A stretch of 64,000 nucleotides of DNA from assembly GCA_964571275.1 (NCBI GenBank), contig CAZNCQ010000011.1, forward strand, positions 1-64,000, given 5' to 3'. Source of the stretch: DASRQZ01 sp964571275 (GTDB lineage Bacteria > Myxococcota_A > Polyangia > Fen-1088). The translations under genes and the position numbers were made by a program. Below are positions 1 through 8,159 of this stretch, piece by piece (positions within the stretch are counted from its first letter, which is position 1; each line of letters starts with the position of its first letter). The notes under the pieces are model-generated. The model searched no databases, had not been told where the DNA came from, and worked only from the letters and a program-made list of their open reading frames with translations.

Positions 1-459
1 CTCATCGTAAAAGCCGATCCCGTCGCACTGGACCATCCCGCCCGCTCGTTCGACGAACAGGCTCATGAGCCAGCCGTTGGTCTCGTAGCCGAGCGGCCCG
101 ACACCATCCTCCGGGAACTCCACCACCAGCTCGAAGCGGGTGTTGGTCAGGTGGTCGATCACGCGCGCGCGCTCCGCGCTCTCGGGCAGCTCGTCGATGT
201 CCGCGAGGAAGTCGCTCACCTCGGCGCGCAGCCGCTCGGCGCCGGCCGGATCGCTCGCGTGATGGCAGCGCAGCGTGAACGGCTCTTCGTCGGGATCATA
301 CGAGACGACGGCTTCGGTCCAGACCGGCGACAGCAAGTCGGTCGCGGCCGGTCCGCCGACGATCATGATGGGCGTGCCGTGCTGGCGCTGCCACCCCAGG
401 AGCTCGGTCAAGGTCGGGGCGGTCCCCTCTCGGCAAAAAACGCGGGTCGAAAACGGCAT
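1..459 (-). CDS. Hypothetical protein, 3' end outside window
   Basis: A leftward reading frame with an ATG at 459 stays open to the window edge, giving 153 codons beginning MPFSTRVFCREG. The composition is that of a real soluble protein (acidic, with well spread hydrophobic residues, including a GTPIMIVGGPAATDLL stretch), and the antisense frames look like shadows. I recognise no family. It is separated from the RCC1 gene on its right by about 70 bp, so it may be the last-transcribed member of the same leftward group. The C-terminus is missing. Confidence 0.6.
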   Translation of the reverse strand, partial: MPFSTRVFCREGTAPTLTELLGWQRQHGTPIMIVGGPAATDLLSPVWTEAVVSYDPDEEPFTLRCHHASDPAGAERLRAEVSDFLADIDELPESAERARVIDHLTNTRFELVVEFPEDGVGPLGYETNGWLMSLFVERAGGMVQCDGIGFYDE

Positions 460-529
460 GGCGTGGGCGGCTCGGTACGAACCGCCGTCAGCATAAACGA
501 TCGGCGTCGGCCAGCACCAGAGCGCGACG

Positions 530-1723
530 TCAATCGCCGGCGATCACCGGCCGCGGCGTCGTGACCGGCGGCGACGATGCGCCCGGAGCGGGGACGTCGC
601 CGTTGCCCAGCTGACCGGTGCTGTTGTCGCCCCAGCATTCGATCTCGCCGCCCGCGACCCGCGCGCAAGCGGACTCGTTGCCAACGCTGATCGAGATCGC
701 GCCGCTGAGCCCCGGCACCGGCACGGGCGTCAGCTTCGCCGTGTCGTTCCCCCAGCAGCGCACCGTTCCGTCGGCCAGCAGCGCGCAGGTCTGAAAACCG
801 GCGGCCCCGATCGCGACCGCGCCCGAGAGATCGCTCACCGGCCCCGGCGTCGGTGAATCCGTCATCGTTCCGTTGCCGAGCGAGCCAGAAGTGTTCCCGC
901 CCCAGCAGTCGACCGTGCCGTCGGCCAGCACGGCGCATGCGTGAAAATCGCCGGTGGCAACGCCGACCGCGCCACTGACGCCGGGCACGGGAACCGCCGT
1001 CGCGGAATCCGCCTCCGCAGATTTGCCGGGCTGGCCGAGGGGCCCCAGTCCCCAGCACGCCACCGTCCCGTCGGCCAGCAGGGCGCACGCGGAGCTCTCC
1101 GCCGCGGTCACCGCGACGGCACTGGTCACGCCGGGAACCGCGGTCGGCGGGATACCGATGACGTCGGAGCGATCGACGAGACCGAGAGCATTCGCGCCCC
1201 AGCACTGCACGCCCCCGGCCTGCAACACCGCACAGCTGTAGCCGATGTCGTCGGCGTAGTCGGTGCTCGCGATCAGCGCAGCCGCCGGGCCGCCGAGACC
1301 GGTCACCGCGAGCGGCATCAGGACCTCCTCTTGTTGCGCCGCAGTTCCCGACGCCCCACAGAGGGCACATCCGTTGCCGATCTCGCCGGACAGGTTCAGG
1401 CCCCAGCAAGAGATGGCCCCGTCCGCGCCGAGCGCGCACGTGTAGTCGTGCCCGACGGCGATTGATCGCACGCCGGTGAGACCCATGACCGCGCTCGGCC
1501 TCGGCACGATGTAGTCCTTCCCGCCGTCGCCGACCTGGCCGAAGACATCCAGTCCCCAGCAACGTGCGGTCCCGTCGTCCATGACCGCGCAGGCGTGCGC
1601 CGCGCCGATCGCCACCGAGACCGCGCCGGTCAGCGGCGGTCCCTTCGACGAGGCGCTGCCGCCGCAGCCCGCCCCCAGCACGACCTCGGCCACCAGCGTC
1701 CCGATAACCCACGTCCGGCCCAT
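530..1723 (-). CDS. RCC1-repeat surface lipoprotein
   Basis: 397 residues. The N-terminus has a hydrophobic segment ending VVLGAGC, a plausible but non-ideal lipobox, so the protein is probably exported and lipid-anchored. The rest is about seven RCC1-type repeats of the form CALLADGTVxCWGxNxxGQLGNG, which in this superfamily build a seven-bladed beta-propeller. Each blade carries a C...CWG pair that could form disulfides, as expected outside the cytoplasm. Myxobacteria encode many such propeller lipoproteins, usually of unknown ligand. The ATG at 1723 starts directly on the signal peptide. It lies 30 bp downstream of the lipase-maturation-factor gene and probably belongs to the same transcript. 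Confidence 0.88.
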   Translation of the reverse strand: MGRTWVIGTLVAEVVLGAGCGGSASSKGPPLTGAVSVAIGAAHACAVMDDGTARCWGLDVFGQVGDGGKDYIVPRPSAVMGLTGVRSIAVGHDYTCALGADGAISCWGLNLSGEIGNGCALCGASGTAAQQEEVLMPLAVTGLGGPAAALIASTDYADDIGYSCAVLQAGGVQCWGANALGLVDRSDVIGIPPTAVPGVTSAVAVTAAESSACALLADGTVACWGLGPLGQPGKSAEADSATAVPVPGVSGAVGVATGDFHACAVLADGTVDCWGGNTSGSLGNGTMTDSPTPGPVSDLSGAVAIGAAGFQTCALLADGTVRCWGNDTAKLTPVPVPGLSGAISISVGNESACARVAGGEIECWGDNSTGQLGNGDVPAPGASSPPVTTPRPVIAGD

Positions 1724-1753
1724 GACCGGCCGAGTATAGCGCGACCGGTCTGG

Positions 1754-3325
1754 TCACTCGAACCAGTTTTTGCGCTGCAAGAACGACTGCAAACCGGGAT
1801 CGTCGCGCGACAAAGGCGGCAACCACGGGCCGAGGCGCGTGCGCTCCCACCACACCGGTGCGCCAGGACGCGCGAAACGATACTGGTAGAGCTCGACGCG
1901 CACGTAGCGAGGGCGCGCGCCGGCGAACGGATCGCCATCGAACAGCGACAAGATTCCCGGATCGCCATCCAGGAGCTTGGCGACCAGGTGCACGGCCCAG
2001 GGATACCGGCCCGGGCTGCCCATGGCGGCGAACCAGAGGAGCCAATCGAGACGGCGATGATAGGGGCTCATCCAGCAGGGGCGGCGCGCGGGATCGCCCG
2101 GCTGGCAGCGCGGTTGATAGGCGAGCCAGCGCGTCGCCGGCGTGATCGCCTCGTCGGTCGTGCCCTCGATCACCAGCTGCTGCCGCACGCGGCCCACGCT
2201 GCCGAACGCGCCGTAGGTGTTGACGAGCGGCAGCGTCGTGAACGATGTGTTCATGACCTGCGTCCCCGAGAGCATGTTCAACACCGGCGGCAAGCTGAGC
2301 GCCGCGATGGCCAGCGTCAGGGCGCCCGCGCTCAGGCCCTGCGCGCGCGACGGCGTCGCGAGGCCGCGCGCGGTGGTGGCGCGCGTGGTGAGCCGCGCGG
2401 GCAGGATCCGGATCCAGACGCGGTCGTCGAAGCAAGCCGCGATCGGGACCAACGTGAGCCAGTTGAGAAACGCCAGGTTGCCGCTGAGGATCAGCACGAC
2501 CTGCAGCGCCGTCATGAGCAGTCCGGCCACGATGCGCGCCCGGCGCGGGCCGAGCGCCAGCAGCGGCGCGACGAGCTCGACCACGTGGTTGAAGAGCACG
2601 CCCACCCGGTGCGCCCACGGCGGCAAGAAGTGAAAGAGCGGCGTGAGCGGATTCGGGATCGGTTGCGTCTCGAAGTGAAAGTCGAGGCAGGTGAGATCGC
2701 GCCAGCACGGATCGCCGCGCAGCTTGATCAACCCCGCGCCCAGCATGATGCGGATGGCCAGCCAGCGGAGCAGCCAGATCACCACCGGCGGGGGCGGCCG
2801 GCGTGAGAACGGCCGCGCGTCGAGGAGTGGACAGAGGAAGATGCACAGGAACCCGGTCTCGACGAGCTGGATCTCCCAGCCGAACCCGTAGAACGTCTGA
2901 CCGACGCTGACGATCGAGATCTGCAGCGCGCACAGGACCGCGAGCACGATCGCGTTCGCGTAGCCGAGCATCACCGCCGTCGCCAGCGCCGCGCCCACCC
3001 ACCCCGCGGCGCGCAGCGCGCCGTCGCCGGCGCCGAGCCAGAAGACGGATGGCAGCGCGCGAAACCCGGCGGCGCGCGCGCCGAGCGCGCCCGCCACCGC
3101 GTCGAGATACCCATTCACCGGCAAGAGGCCGTGCGGCCCAAGCAACGCCGGCCCCTGGTTCGCCAGCGTCAGGAACGCCATCAGATAGCAGAGCCCGAGC
3201 AGGCGCAGCACGACGAAGCGCGTGAGCCAATCGCCCCGCGCGCCCGCCGGCTCGCGCGCGACGCGGTCCGCGAGCCAGGCTAACCGGCTCGAGAGGGTCT
3301 TCGGCGGCGACGCGTCCATGGCCAT
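1754..3325 (-). CDS. Lipase maturation factor family membrane protein
   Basis: About 523 residues, polytopic, matching the lipase maturation factor (LMF1/DUF1222) family. Visible features are several transmembrane helices in the first 300 residues, the block FYGFGWEIQLVETGFL, a CLDFHFETQPIPNPLTP block, and a soluble C-terminal part with a YRFARPG motif before the end. In animals LMF1 helps lipases fold in the ER; bacterial homologues have no established role. I chose the ATG at 3325 (MAMDASPP) because longer starts would run into the stop of the preceding gene at 3330; the second ATG at 3319 is also possible. The 4 bp gap to the upstream Cys-rich gene indicates co-transcription. Confidence 0.85.
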   Translation of the reverse strand: MAMDASPPKTLSSRLAWLADRVAREPAGARGDWLTRFVVLRLLGLCYLMAFLTLANQGPALLGPHGLLPVNGYLDAVAGALGARAAGFRALPSVFWLGAGDGALRAAGWVGAALATAVMLGYANAIVLAVLCALQISIVSVGQTFYGFGWEIQLVETGFLCIFLCPLLDARPFSRRPPPPVVIWLLRWLAIRIMLGAGLIKLRGDPCWRDLTCLDFHFETQPIPNPLTPLFHFLPPWAHRVGVLFNHVVELVAPLLALGPRRARIVAGLLMTALQVVLILSGNLAFLNWLTLVPIAACFDDRVWIRILPARLTTRATTARGLATPSRAQGLSAGALTLAIAALSLPPVLNMLSGTQVMNTSFTTLPLVNTYGAFGSVGRVRQQLVIEGTTDEAITPATRWLAYQPRCQPGDPARRPCWMSPYHRRLDWLLWFAAMGSPGRYPWAVHLVAKLLDGDPGILSLFDGDPFAGARPRYVRVELYQYRFARPGAPVWWERTRLGPWLPPLSRDDPGLQSFLQRKNWFE

Positions 3326-3329
3326 GGCG

Positions 3330-3731
3330 TCACGGCGCGACCAGCGGCAGGCAAGCACGCAGCGGCGCGCAGGCGTCGGCGGTCGCGAGAGCGCACAGGT
3401 CCGCGAAGCAGTCGAGGACATCGCCGACGACGAGGTTCGGACAGGCCGCGCCGATCTTCTGCACCGCCGTCACGCAGGCGGATTGATTGGCGTCGGCGCC
3501 GGGCGTGCTGCCGTCGGGACAGCTCAGCTGCGCACCGTAGCCGCCCGCGAGGCCGTTGAACTCGTCGCAGAAGCGCCGCTGCTCGGGCGGTGAAAGACCG
3601 GCGAGCGGGCGCGCGCGATCGGGCGGAGCGCCGGTGTCGGCGGTGTCGCAGCTGGCGGCGGCGGTGTCCGCGAGCGCTACGGCCAGTAGCAGCACGATCC
3701 GGAGCCGCATGCGATCGATGGTCCTCGTCAT
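3330..3731 (-). CDS. Small secreted Cys-rich protein
   Basis: 133 residues with a hydrophobic leader (LRIVLLLAVALADTAAA) followed by a Cys-rich mature part with about eight cysteines (FCDEFNG, LSCPDG, SACVTAV, DVLDCFADLC), suggesting disulfides outside the cytoplasm. I do not recognise a named family. It is the first gene of the leftward group with the LMF-like and RCC1 genes, ending 4 bp before the LMF start. The ATG at 3731 gives MTRTIDRMRL; an internal ATG seven codons later is also possible. Function unknown. Confidence 0.65.
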   Translation of the reverse strand: MTRTIDRMRLRIVLLLAVALADTAAASCDTADTGAPPDRARPLAGLSPPEQRRFCDEFNGLAGGYGAQLSCPDGSTPGADANQSACVTAVQKIGAACPNLVVGDVLDCFADLCALATADACAPLRACLPLVAP

Positions 3732-3791
3732 GAATCGCTCGAGTCAGAGAAACACGACAGTACCAGAGCGTGCCGTGGTAAATCCTCCGGC

Positions 3792-3888
3792 GGAAGTGCG
3801 TCCGGCGCTGGTGTCCGGCTCGGTCTTCAAAACCGATGGGGCGCCGCGAAAGCGTGCGCTCGGCGGGTTCGATTCCCGTGCGCTTCCG
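3792..3888 (+). tRNA. selC: tRNA-Sec (anticodon TCA)
   Basis: A 97-nt selenocysteine tRNA. The 8-bp acceptor stem (3792-3799 with 3880-3887, one G-T pair), the TCGGT/ACCGA anticodon stem (3820-3824, 3832-3836) with loop CTTCAAA and anticodon TCA at 3827-3829, a long GC-rich variable arm closed by GAAA (about 3837-3862), and a T arm with TTCGATT (3863-3879) are all visible. The 8+5 acceptor/T stack and long extra arm are diagnostic of bacterial tRNA-Sec. G at 3888 is the discriminator; CCA is not encoded. It implies the genome makes selenoproteins. No selA, selB or selD is in this window. Confidence 0.95.
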
Positions 3889-4103
3889 CTGGGCTACCTA
3901 GTCCCCGAGAGGCAGACGACCTCCGCCCGAGCAGCAGAGTGTCCAAAGTCCTGACCGCCCTCCGCCCCATACCCGCGATCTCATCTCGCGTCCCAAATCA
4001 GAAGGCTCCCGGAACTGCGACCTGCCCCGCGAAATACTCGCCGTAAGCGCCTCGCCCTGCAAAAGCCGTGGGGGAAAGGCCTCCAGGTAGTAGCGTGCGA
4101 TAG

Positions 4104-4310
4104 CGCGCCCGGAACGTCGCGCTTCGCGAGTTCCAGGTCGACGCGTCCTCTCCGAGAGCCCACACCGAACAGCACGTCGCCACCATGGCCCAGCTGCACC
4201 GAGACAACCGTTACGACCGCAGGGCCGACGGCGTCGAGCGCGTGACAGGCGTCGCGCCTGAGTCGATCGAGACGTTCGTGGCCGCCCGCAGGCACTTCTA
4301 CCTGGGCTGA
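4104..4310 (+). pseudogene. C-terminal remnant of an NmrA-like NAD(P)-binding protein
   Basis: A plus-strand frame opens just after a TAG at 4101 and closes at TGA 4308-4310. Its peptide includes EQHVATMAQLHRDNRYDR and then GVERVTGVAPESIETFVAARR. This is the usual C-terminal pattern of NmrA/YtfG-type NAD(P)H-binding proteins (a helix with H..LHR..RYDR, then D.VERLTG.P..S...FV). The nucleotide-binding N-terminal two thirds is absent, and the only internal ATG (4185) would give 41 residues. I read it as a decayed gene fragment. Confidence 0.55.
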
Positions 4311-4402
4311 GCCCCCGGACTCCCGTCATCAGCCGGAAGTTCAGGTGCGCGCACGCCGTCTGCGTGAGAAGCGGTAGCCTCGTGAAGCCGACGTCGACCT
4401 TC

Positions 4403-4432
4403 TTATACGCCACAGCGTACCGCGGCGTATAA
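4403..4432. repeat. Perfect 9-bp inverted repeat (possible operator or hairpin)
   Basis: TTATACGCC at 4403-4411 is repeated in inverse as GGCGTATAA at 4424-4432, with a 12-nt spacer. The AT-containing arms stand out in this GC-rich DNA. It lies about 155 bp upstream of the GAF/CheX-like gene and could be a regulator binding site or a transcript hairpin; nothing else decides between these. Confidence 0.4.
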
Positions 4433-4587
4433 AAGCCTGACAGGACCACGGCGAGGCTTCCTCCCGCCGCTCGAAGACCGCTCGCCAAGCGGGCTCGCCT
4501 CGGCCGCCGGTGCCTCCCCCCACGACGCGCACTAGGGCTTACCTCCCGAGCTTCAAGGTCTCGCGCGATGTGCCGTTGTGTCGACCA

Positions 4588-5841
4588 ATGATATCTGCGC
4601 CTCTTCATCCAAGCGAAGCGTCGCGTCTCGAGAGCCTTCGCAGGTACGAGCTCCTGGACTCCGAGCTGGACGCTCGCTTTCAGCTCCTGGCCGAGCAGGC
4701 AACCGCGGTCTGCGGCGTCCCGGTTGGTCTCATCAGCTTGGTCGACGAGCATCGCCAGTGGTTCAAGGCGCGGGTGGGGATCGACGTCATGGAGACTCCG
4801 CGCGAGCTGGCCTTCTGCGCGCACGCGATCCTTCAAGAAGGGGTGTTCGAGGTGCCCGACGCGCGCGTCGACCCCCGGTTCCATGACAATCCGCTCGTCG
4901 CCGGCCCGAACGGGCTCGTGTTCTACGCGGGAATGCCGGTTCACGGCAGCGATGGGCTGCCGCTCGGGACGGTCTGCGCCGTCGACGCCGTGCCCCACGT
5001 GCTCGACGAAGGTCAGCGCGAGGCGCTGCGGATGATCGCCCGGCAGGTCGAGGTGCTCATCGAGGCGCGACAGCGGGCTCTCGTCGCGCTCGCTGCGCCG
5101 CCAACATCGACCGAGCGCGAGCCAGAGCCCGCGCAGCCGGAGGCCGGCGAATCGAGCGGGCAAGGCAGTGACCAGGCCGCCGGCGCCGCCGAGGCGATCG
5201 ACGTCATTCGCCGCGCGCCCGCGTGGTCACGCTGTCGCGTGACGGTCGCCCAGGCGCTCACCGAATTCTTTCAGGAGCCGTTGCGCCCGCGCGCGGAGTG
5301 GTCGACTGACAACGGCATGCGAATCGCCACCATGGTGCAGCTCGACACTCTCCACCAGGTGGCCCTGACGCTCGACCTGAGCGTCGAGCCGGCATTCCTT
5401 CGATCGTTCGCGCGCCAGCTCTTTGGAGGCTCGCCCGACGAGCGGGCCGAGAGGGCCGTCTTGCTCGAGTCGGCCAACATCGTCATGGGGGCCGTGAAGG
5501 CGAGCTTCGAGGCCACGGGATTTCGTCCGACGATGGGCCTTCCGCACGAGCGCAGCGCCGGGGAGGTCAGCACGGAGCTGTCCCACGCCGAAGCCGCTCA
5601 ATTTCAGCTGTTCGACGTCGCCGAGAGCCTGGTCGCGATCACCGCAGGCCTTCGCCAGTACGCGAACCGGGTGCTTCCGATCTCTGAATTGACGGAGGGG
5701 ATGGTCCTCGCGTCGGACGTGCGTGACGCCAACGGTGAGCTGCTGGCCAGCCGAGGGACGCGGCTCACCGACCACACCATCGACCGGATCGCCGCGGCGG
5801 CCCCGCATGGCCGAATCGCCGTGGGTGGTCATTCCCTGTAG
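4588..5841 (+). CDS. GAF sensor fused to a CheX/CheC-like phosphatase domain
   Basis: 417 residues. Residues about 1-170 form a GAF domain (SEASRLESLRRYELLDSELD opening, then FCAHAILQEGVFEVPDARVDPRF, typical of sensor-associated GAFs). After a Pro/Glu/Gly linker, residues about 215-345 resemble CheX/CheC phosphatases: E294-S-A-N297 fits the E-x2-N catalytic signature, with a Pro 22 residues after the Asn. The last 60 residues (ISELTEGMVLASDV...GELLASRGTRLT) resemble the small domain that often precedes HD-GYP modules. The start is MISAPLHP at 4588; longer frames add unlikely sequence. No chemotaxis genes are adjacent, so the partner response regulator is unknown. Confidence 0.8.
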   Translation: MISAPLHPSEASRLESLRRYELLDSELDARFQLLAEQATAVCGVPVGLISLVDEHRQWFKARVGIDVMETPRELAFCAHAILQEGVFEVPDARVDPRFHDNPLVAGPNGLVFYAGMPVHGSDGLPLGTVCAVDAVPHVLDEGQREALRMIARQVEVLIEARQRALVALAAPPTSTEREPEPAQPEAGESSGQGSDQAAGAAEAIDVIRRAPAWSRCRVTVAQALTEFFQEPLRPRAEWSTDNGMRIATMVQLDTLHQVALTLDLSVEPAFLRSFARQLFGGSPDERAERAVLLESANIVMGAVKASFEATGFRPTMGLPHERSAGEVSTELSHAEAAQFQLFDVAESLVAITAGLRQYANRVLPISELTEGMVLASDVRDANGELLASRGTRLTDHTIDRIAAAAPHGRIAVGGHSL

Positions 5842-5869
5842 CGCCCGCGAACAGTCCAGCTCGAGCTCG

Positions 5870-6274
5870 TCATTCCTTCCGTGATTCGGACGCTCGCGCG
5901 GCCGCTTCGGCCAGAACCTCTCGATCGATCTCTTCGCGCACACTCGTGAGGACGCACTCGAGGGTGACGCCGCGGCGCTTGGTCTCACCCTTTGCCCAAT
6001 GCAACAGGCGCCACAGGGTGAACAAGCCCATCCCATCCGAGCCGACAGCCAGAGTCGTCCCACACCGACAATTTGCCAGCGACAGCGTCCCCGCCGGCCT
6101 CTTCGGCCGCCAATCGCCCATCTGCGCATCCAGGGAAGCCACATCACCAACGTGCGTGGTCAGGCGCAGATATTCGATGAGCGACTCGAACCGCTGGCCA
6201 CACGCTCCGCAGACCTTGGGAAACTGCCGCTCGACGTGCTGCCGGGTGAGGCGAATGGCGTCGGCGCTGGTCAC
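5870..6274 (-). CDS. Small putative zinc-binding protein
   Basis: 134 residues, soluble. It has two cysteine pairs, KVCGACGQRF near residue 21 and NCRCGTTLAV near residue 68, which together could bind one zinc, with TTHVGD between them and a charged helical C-terminus ending ASESRKE. This pattern (QHVERQFPKVCGACG...GDW...GTLSLANCRCGTT) looks like a conserved hypothetical family; no function is known to me. It converges on the GAF/CheX gene, with only 28 bp between stops containing the palindrome AGCTCGAGCT. Confidence 0.7.
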   Translation of the reverse strand: MTSADAIRLTRQHVERQFPKVCGACGQRFESLIEYLRLTTHVGDVASLDAQMGDWRPKRPAGTLSLANCRCGTTLAVGSDGMGLFTLWRLLHWAKGETKRRGVTLECVLTSVREEIDREVLAEAAARASESRKE

Positions 6275-6346
6275 GCGATCAAGTCTACGTCAACGAAAGG
6301 CCCTGGGCGGGCATGCGCATGACCTGGTAGAAGCTCTTGCGGGTCA

Positions 6347-6697
6347 ATGGCCATTCCTGTCGACAAGCCCTTCGGCATCCCCAATATCCTGACGAGCTCC
6401 GAGAAGGCAAAGCGCAAGCAGGAAAACGAAGCGTCGCGTGACATCGGGCACTTCCACGACTACGTCGCGGGGAACCTGGTCTGGCGCCGGCAGTGGGTCG
6501 ACCATCGTGACCGCGAGGTCGAGCAGGCAGAGCAGGAGTCGCGACGCTACACCCTCTTGTTGATGCAGATCCGACAGCTTCACCCCGACTGGATCAGCGA
6601 GAACGTTCGAAGGGAAGCGCTGCGCCTGCTCGGGATCGAGAGGAGCAACCGCGAGCTGCGCCTCAGCTACGTACCGAAGTCGATCTCAGCGAAGTGA
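6347..6697 (+). CDS. Hypothetical charged protein
   Basis: 116 residues, rich in Arg, Glu and Gln and predicted largely helical (REVEQAEQESRRYTLLLMQIRQLHPDWISE). No signal peptide or membrane segment and no recognised family. The ATG at 6347 gives MAIPVDKPFGIPN; no strong ribosome-binding site precedes it. It is divergent from the zinc-binding protein and followed by a hairpin at 6714. An antisense frame covers the same bases but has poorer composition. Moderate confidence that it is translated. Confidence 0.5.
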   Translation: MAIPVDKPFGIPNILTSSEKAKRKQENEASRDIGHFHDYVAGNLVWRRQWVDHRDREVEQAEQESRRYTLLLMQIRQLHPDWISENVRREALRLLGIERSNRELRLSYVPKSISAK

Positions 6698-6713
6698 CCT
6701 CCAGGGCGCGGAC

Positions 6714-6735
6714 TCGAGAGGTGCCGGCCTCTCGA
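6714..6735. terminator. Hairpin between convergent genes
   Basis: TCGAGAGG (6714-6721) pairs perfectly with CCTCTCGA (6728-6735) around a 6-nt loop. It sits in the short gap between the convergent gene ends at 6697 and 6759, where a bidirectional terminator is expected. There is no T-tract on either strand, so it may instead be a stabilising 3' hairpin. Confidence 0.45.
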
Positions 6736-6758
6736 ACGTCGCGGTGAAGCGGACGCCT

Positions 6759-8159
6759 TCAGCGCCGGTTGGGGGCCGGGGGTGGTCCGTTTGCGGCAAG
6801 AACACCTCCGGGACCGCCGGGGCGACGGGCTCCGCCGTCGCCGTTGTCGCCGAGGCCTCTCCCGGTCACGATCTGCGCCGCCATCAAGGTCTGCACCACG
6901 CGCAGCACGTCATCCGAACCGGTGGTCACCGCGCCGTGATCGCCGCCGGCACCGCCGCTGCTGCCGAAGTTGACGAACTGGCTGTTGGCCAAGGCGTTGG
7001 CCACTTGCGCCGTGAGCTCGGGCGCCATCTCGAGGCGACGAAGGTCGAGATAGGCGCCGCCGGCTTCCATCAGTGCCTGCGCCTTGATGCGGATGGCTTC
7101 GGCCTCCGCCTGAGCGATGGCGCGAATGCGCGCGGCCTGCGCGCGACCCTCCGCTTCCTGATTGATGACGTTCTGCTCGGCGTCCGCGCGCGCCTGGGTG
7201 ATCTGGGTCGCATTCAACTCGGCCTCCCGTTGCTGGCGCACGGCGGCCTGCTTTTCGGCTTCGGCCTTGGCGATCGAGGCGCCGTTGGAGGCGATCTGCA
7301 TGTTGAGCGCCTTCTCCTGATCGTTGATCTTCTGGGCCGCCTCGAGCTGGGCGATGCGCGCGCGTTGCTCCTCCTGAGCCTGGACCACGTCGGCGTCGGC
7401 CTTGGCGCGGGCGCCCGACTCGCGTCGTCGCGCCTCGGCGACCTCGCTCAACACGGCCTTGATGTTGAGGCTGTTGAACGACAGCCCGATGTCCATCAGC
7501 TCGCGCGAGCAGGCGTCCTTGATGATCACGGCCAGCTCGTCATCCTCGCCGCGCGCCGCGGGCGTCAGGGCCAGCGCCGTCGGTGCCGCCACGACCAAGC
7601 CAGGGGTGCCTGGGCCCACGCCCACCGAGCGAACGCTGAAGAGCTGATCGTGCTTGAGGAGGTTGATGGCGCGGCGGCCGGCGGAGGACAGCACGTCGGT
7701 CAGCGTCGAAAGCTGCTCGGCGTTGGACTTGGAGAAGAACTTGTTGGCGGCGGTGTTGACCATGGCCTCGTCCTCGCCGACGCTGACGATCGCCGAGGCC
7801 CTGACGGTGACCTTCACCGGCGCCGATCGGCCGTTGTTGTCGACGTCGGCCGTTTGATCGGTGATCTCGATGTCGACGTTGATGGCCTGCGCCGGGATGA
7901 AGCGCGTTTGCGTGATGACCGGTACGATGAGGGCCTTGCAGGGCCCCCGGTAGATGTGGAGGTTTCTGCCGCGGCTGGCCAGCAAGATCTCGCCGGCGTC
8001 CACGCTGCGCAGGAACGTGGTGATGATGACCGAGGTGAGGACGAGGACGGCGGCGACGACGCCTCCAACGAGAATCAATGACGTTTCCAAGATGACGGCT
8101 CCTTGTGATGACGACGCTGGCGCGTCGTCATGTTTGGTTGTTGTCGATTGCCCTGTCAT
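6759..8159 (-). CDS. Flotillin/SPFH-domain protein (YqiK/YuaG-like)
   Basis: 466 residues. One N-terminal membrane helix (about 20-50, LILVGGVVAAVLVLTSVII) is followed by an SPFH/PHB domain (about 55-230), then a long Ala/Glu/Gln-rich coiled coil with repeated AEAE-type heptads (about 235-380) and a Gly-rich tail. This order matches bacterial flotillins, which assemble into membrane microdomain scaffolds with the helix-in, coil-in topology. Its start overlaps the end of the NfeD-like gene by 32 bp, matching the yqiJ-yqiK/yuaF-yuaG pair found widely in bacteria. The ATG at 8159 (MTGQSTTTK) is the only start before the membrane helix with a soluble leader. Confidence 0.93.
   Translation of the reverse strand: MTGQSTTTKHDDAPASSSQGAVILETSLILVGGVVAAVLVLTSVIITTFLRSVDAGEILLASRGRNLHIYRGPCKALIVPVITQTRFIPAQAINVDIEITDQTADVDNNGRSAPVKVTVRASAIVSVGEDEAMVNTAANKFFSKSNAEQLSTLTDVLSSAGRRAINLLKHDQLFSVRSVGVGPGTPGLVVAAPTALALTPAARGEDDELAVIIKDACSRELMDIGLSFNSLNIKAVLSEVAEARRRESGARAKADADVVQAQEEQRARIAQLEAAQKINDQEKALNMQIASNGASIAKAEAEKQAAVRQQREAELNATQITQARADAEQNVINQEAEGRAQAARIRAIAQAEAEAIRIKAQALMEAGGAYLDLRRLEMAPELTAQVANALANSQFVNFGSSGGAGGDHGAVTTGSDDVLRVVQTLMAAQIVTGRGLGDNGDGGARRPGGPGGVLAANGPPPAPNRR

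Larger units (their letters stand above)
3889..4587. other. Gene-poor region 3' of selC
   Basis: About 700 bp with no intact gene I can support, with less regular codon structure than the flanks. It contains a clear C-terminal remnant of an NmrA-like protein on the plus strand, short protein-like stretches on the minus strand near 3998-4100 and 4290-4450 that do not extend, and a perfect 9-bp inverted repeat at 4403-4432. A tRNA 3' end followed by broken genes is typical of an old integration or deletion site, though I see no attachment-site repeat. Confidence 0.5.

Noticed and set aside
408..3230. Very long minus-strand open frame across the RCC1 and LMF-like genes
   Set aside because: Composed almost wholly of Arg/Ala/Gly, with no recognisable motifs, and in another frame of two genes with clear families. 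High GC content makes such shadows frequent.
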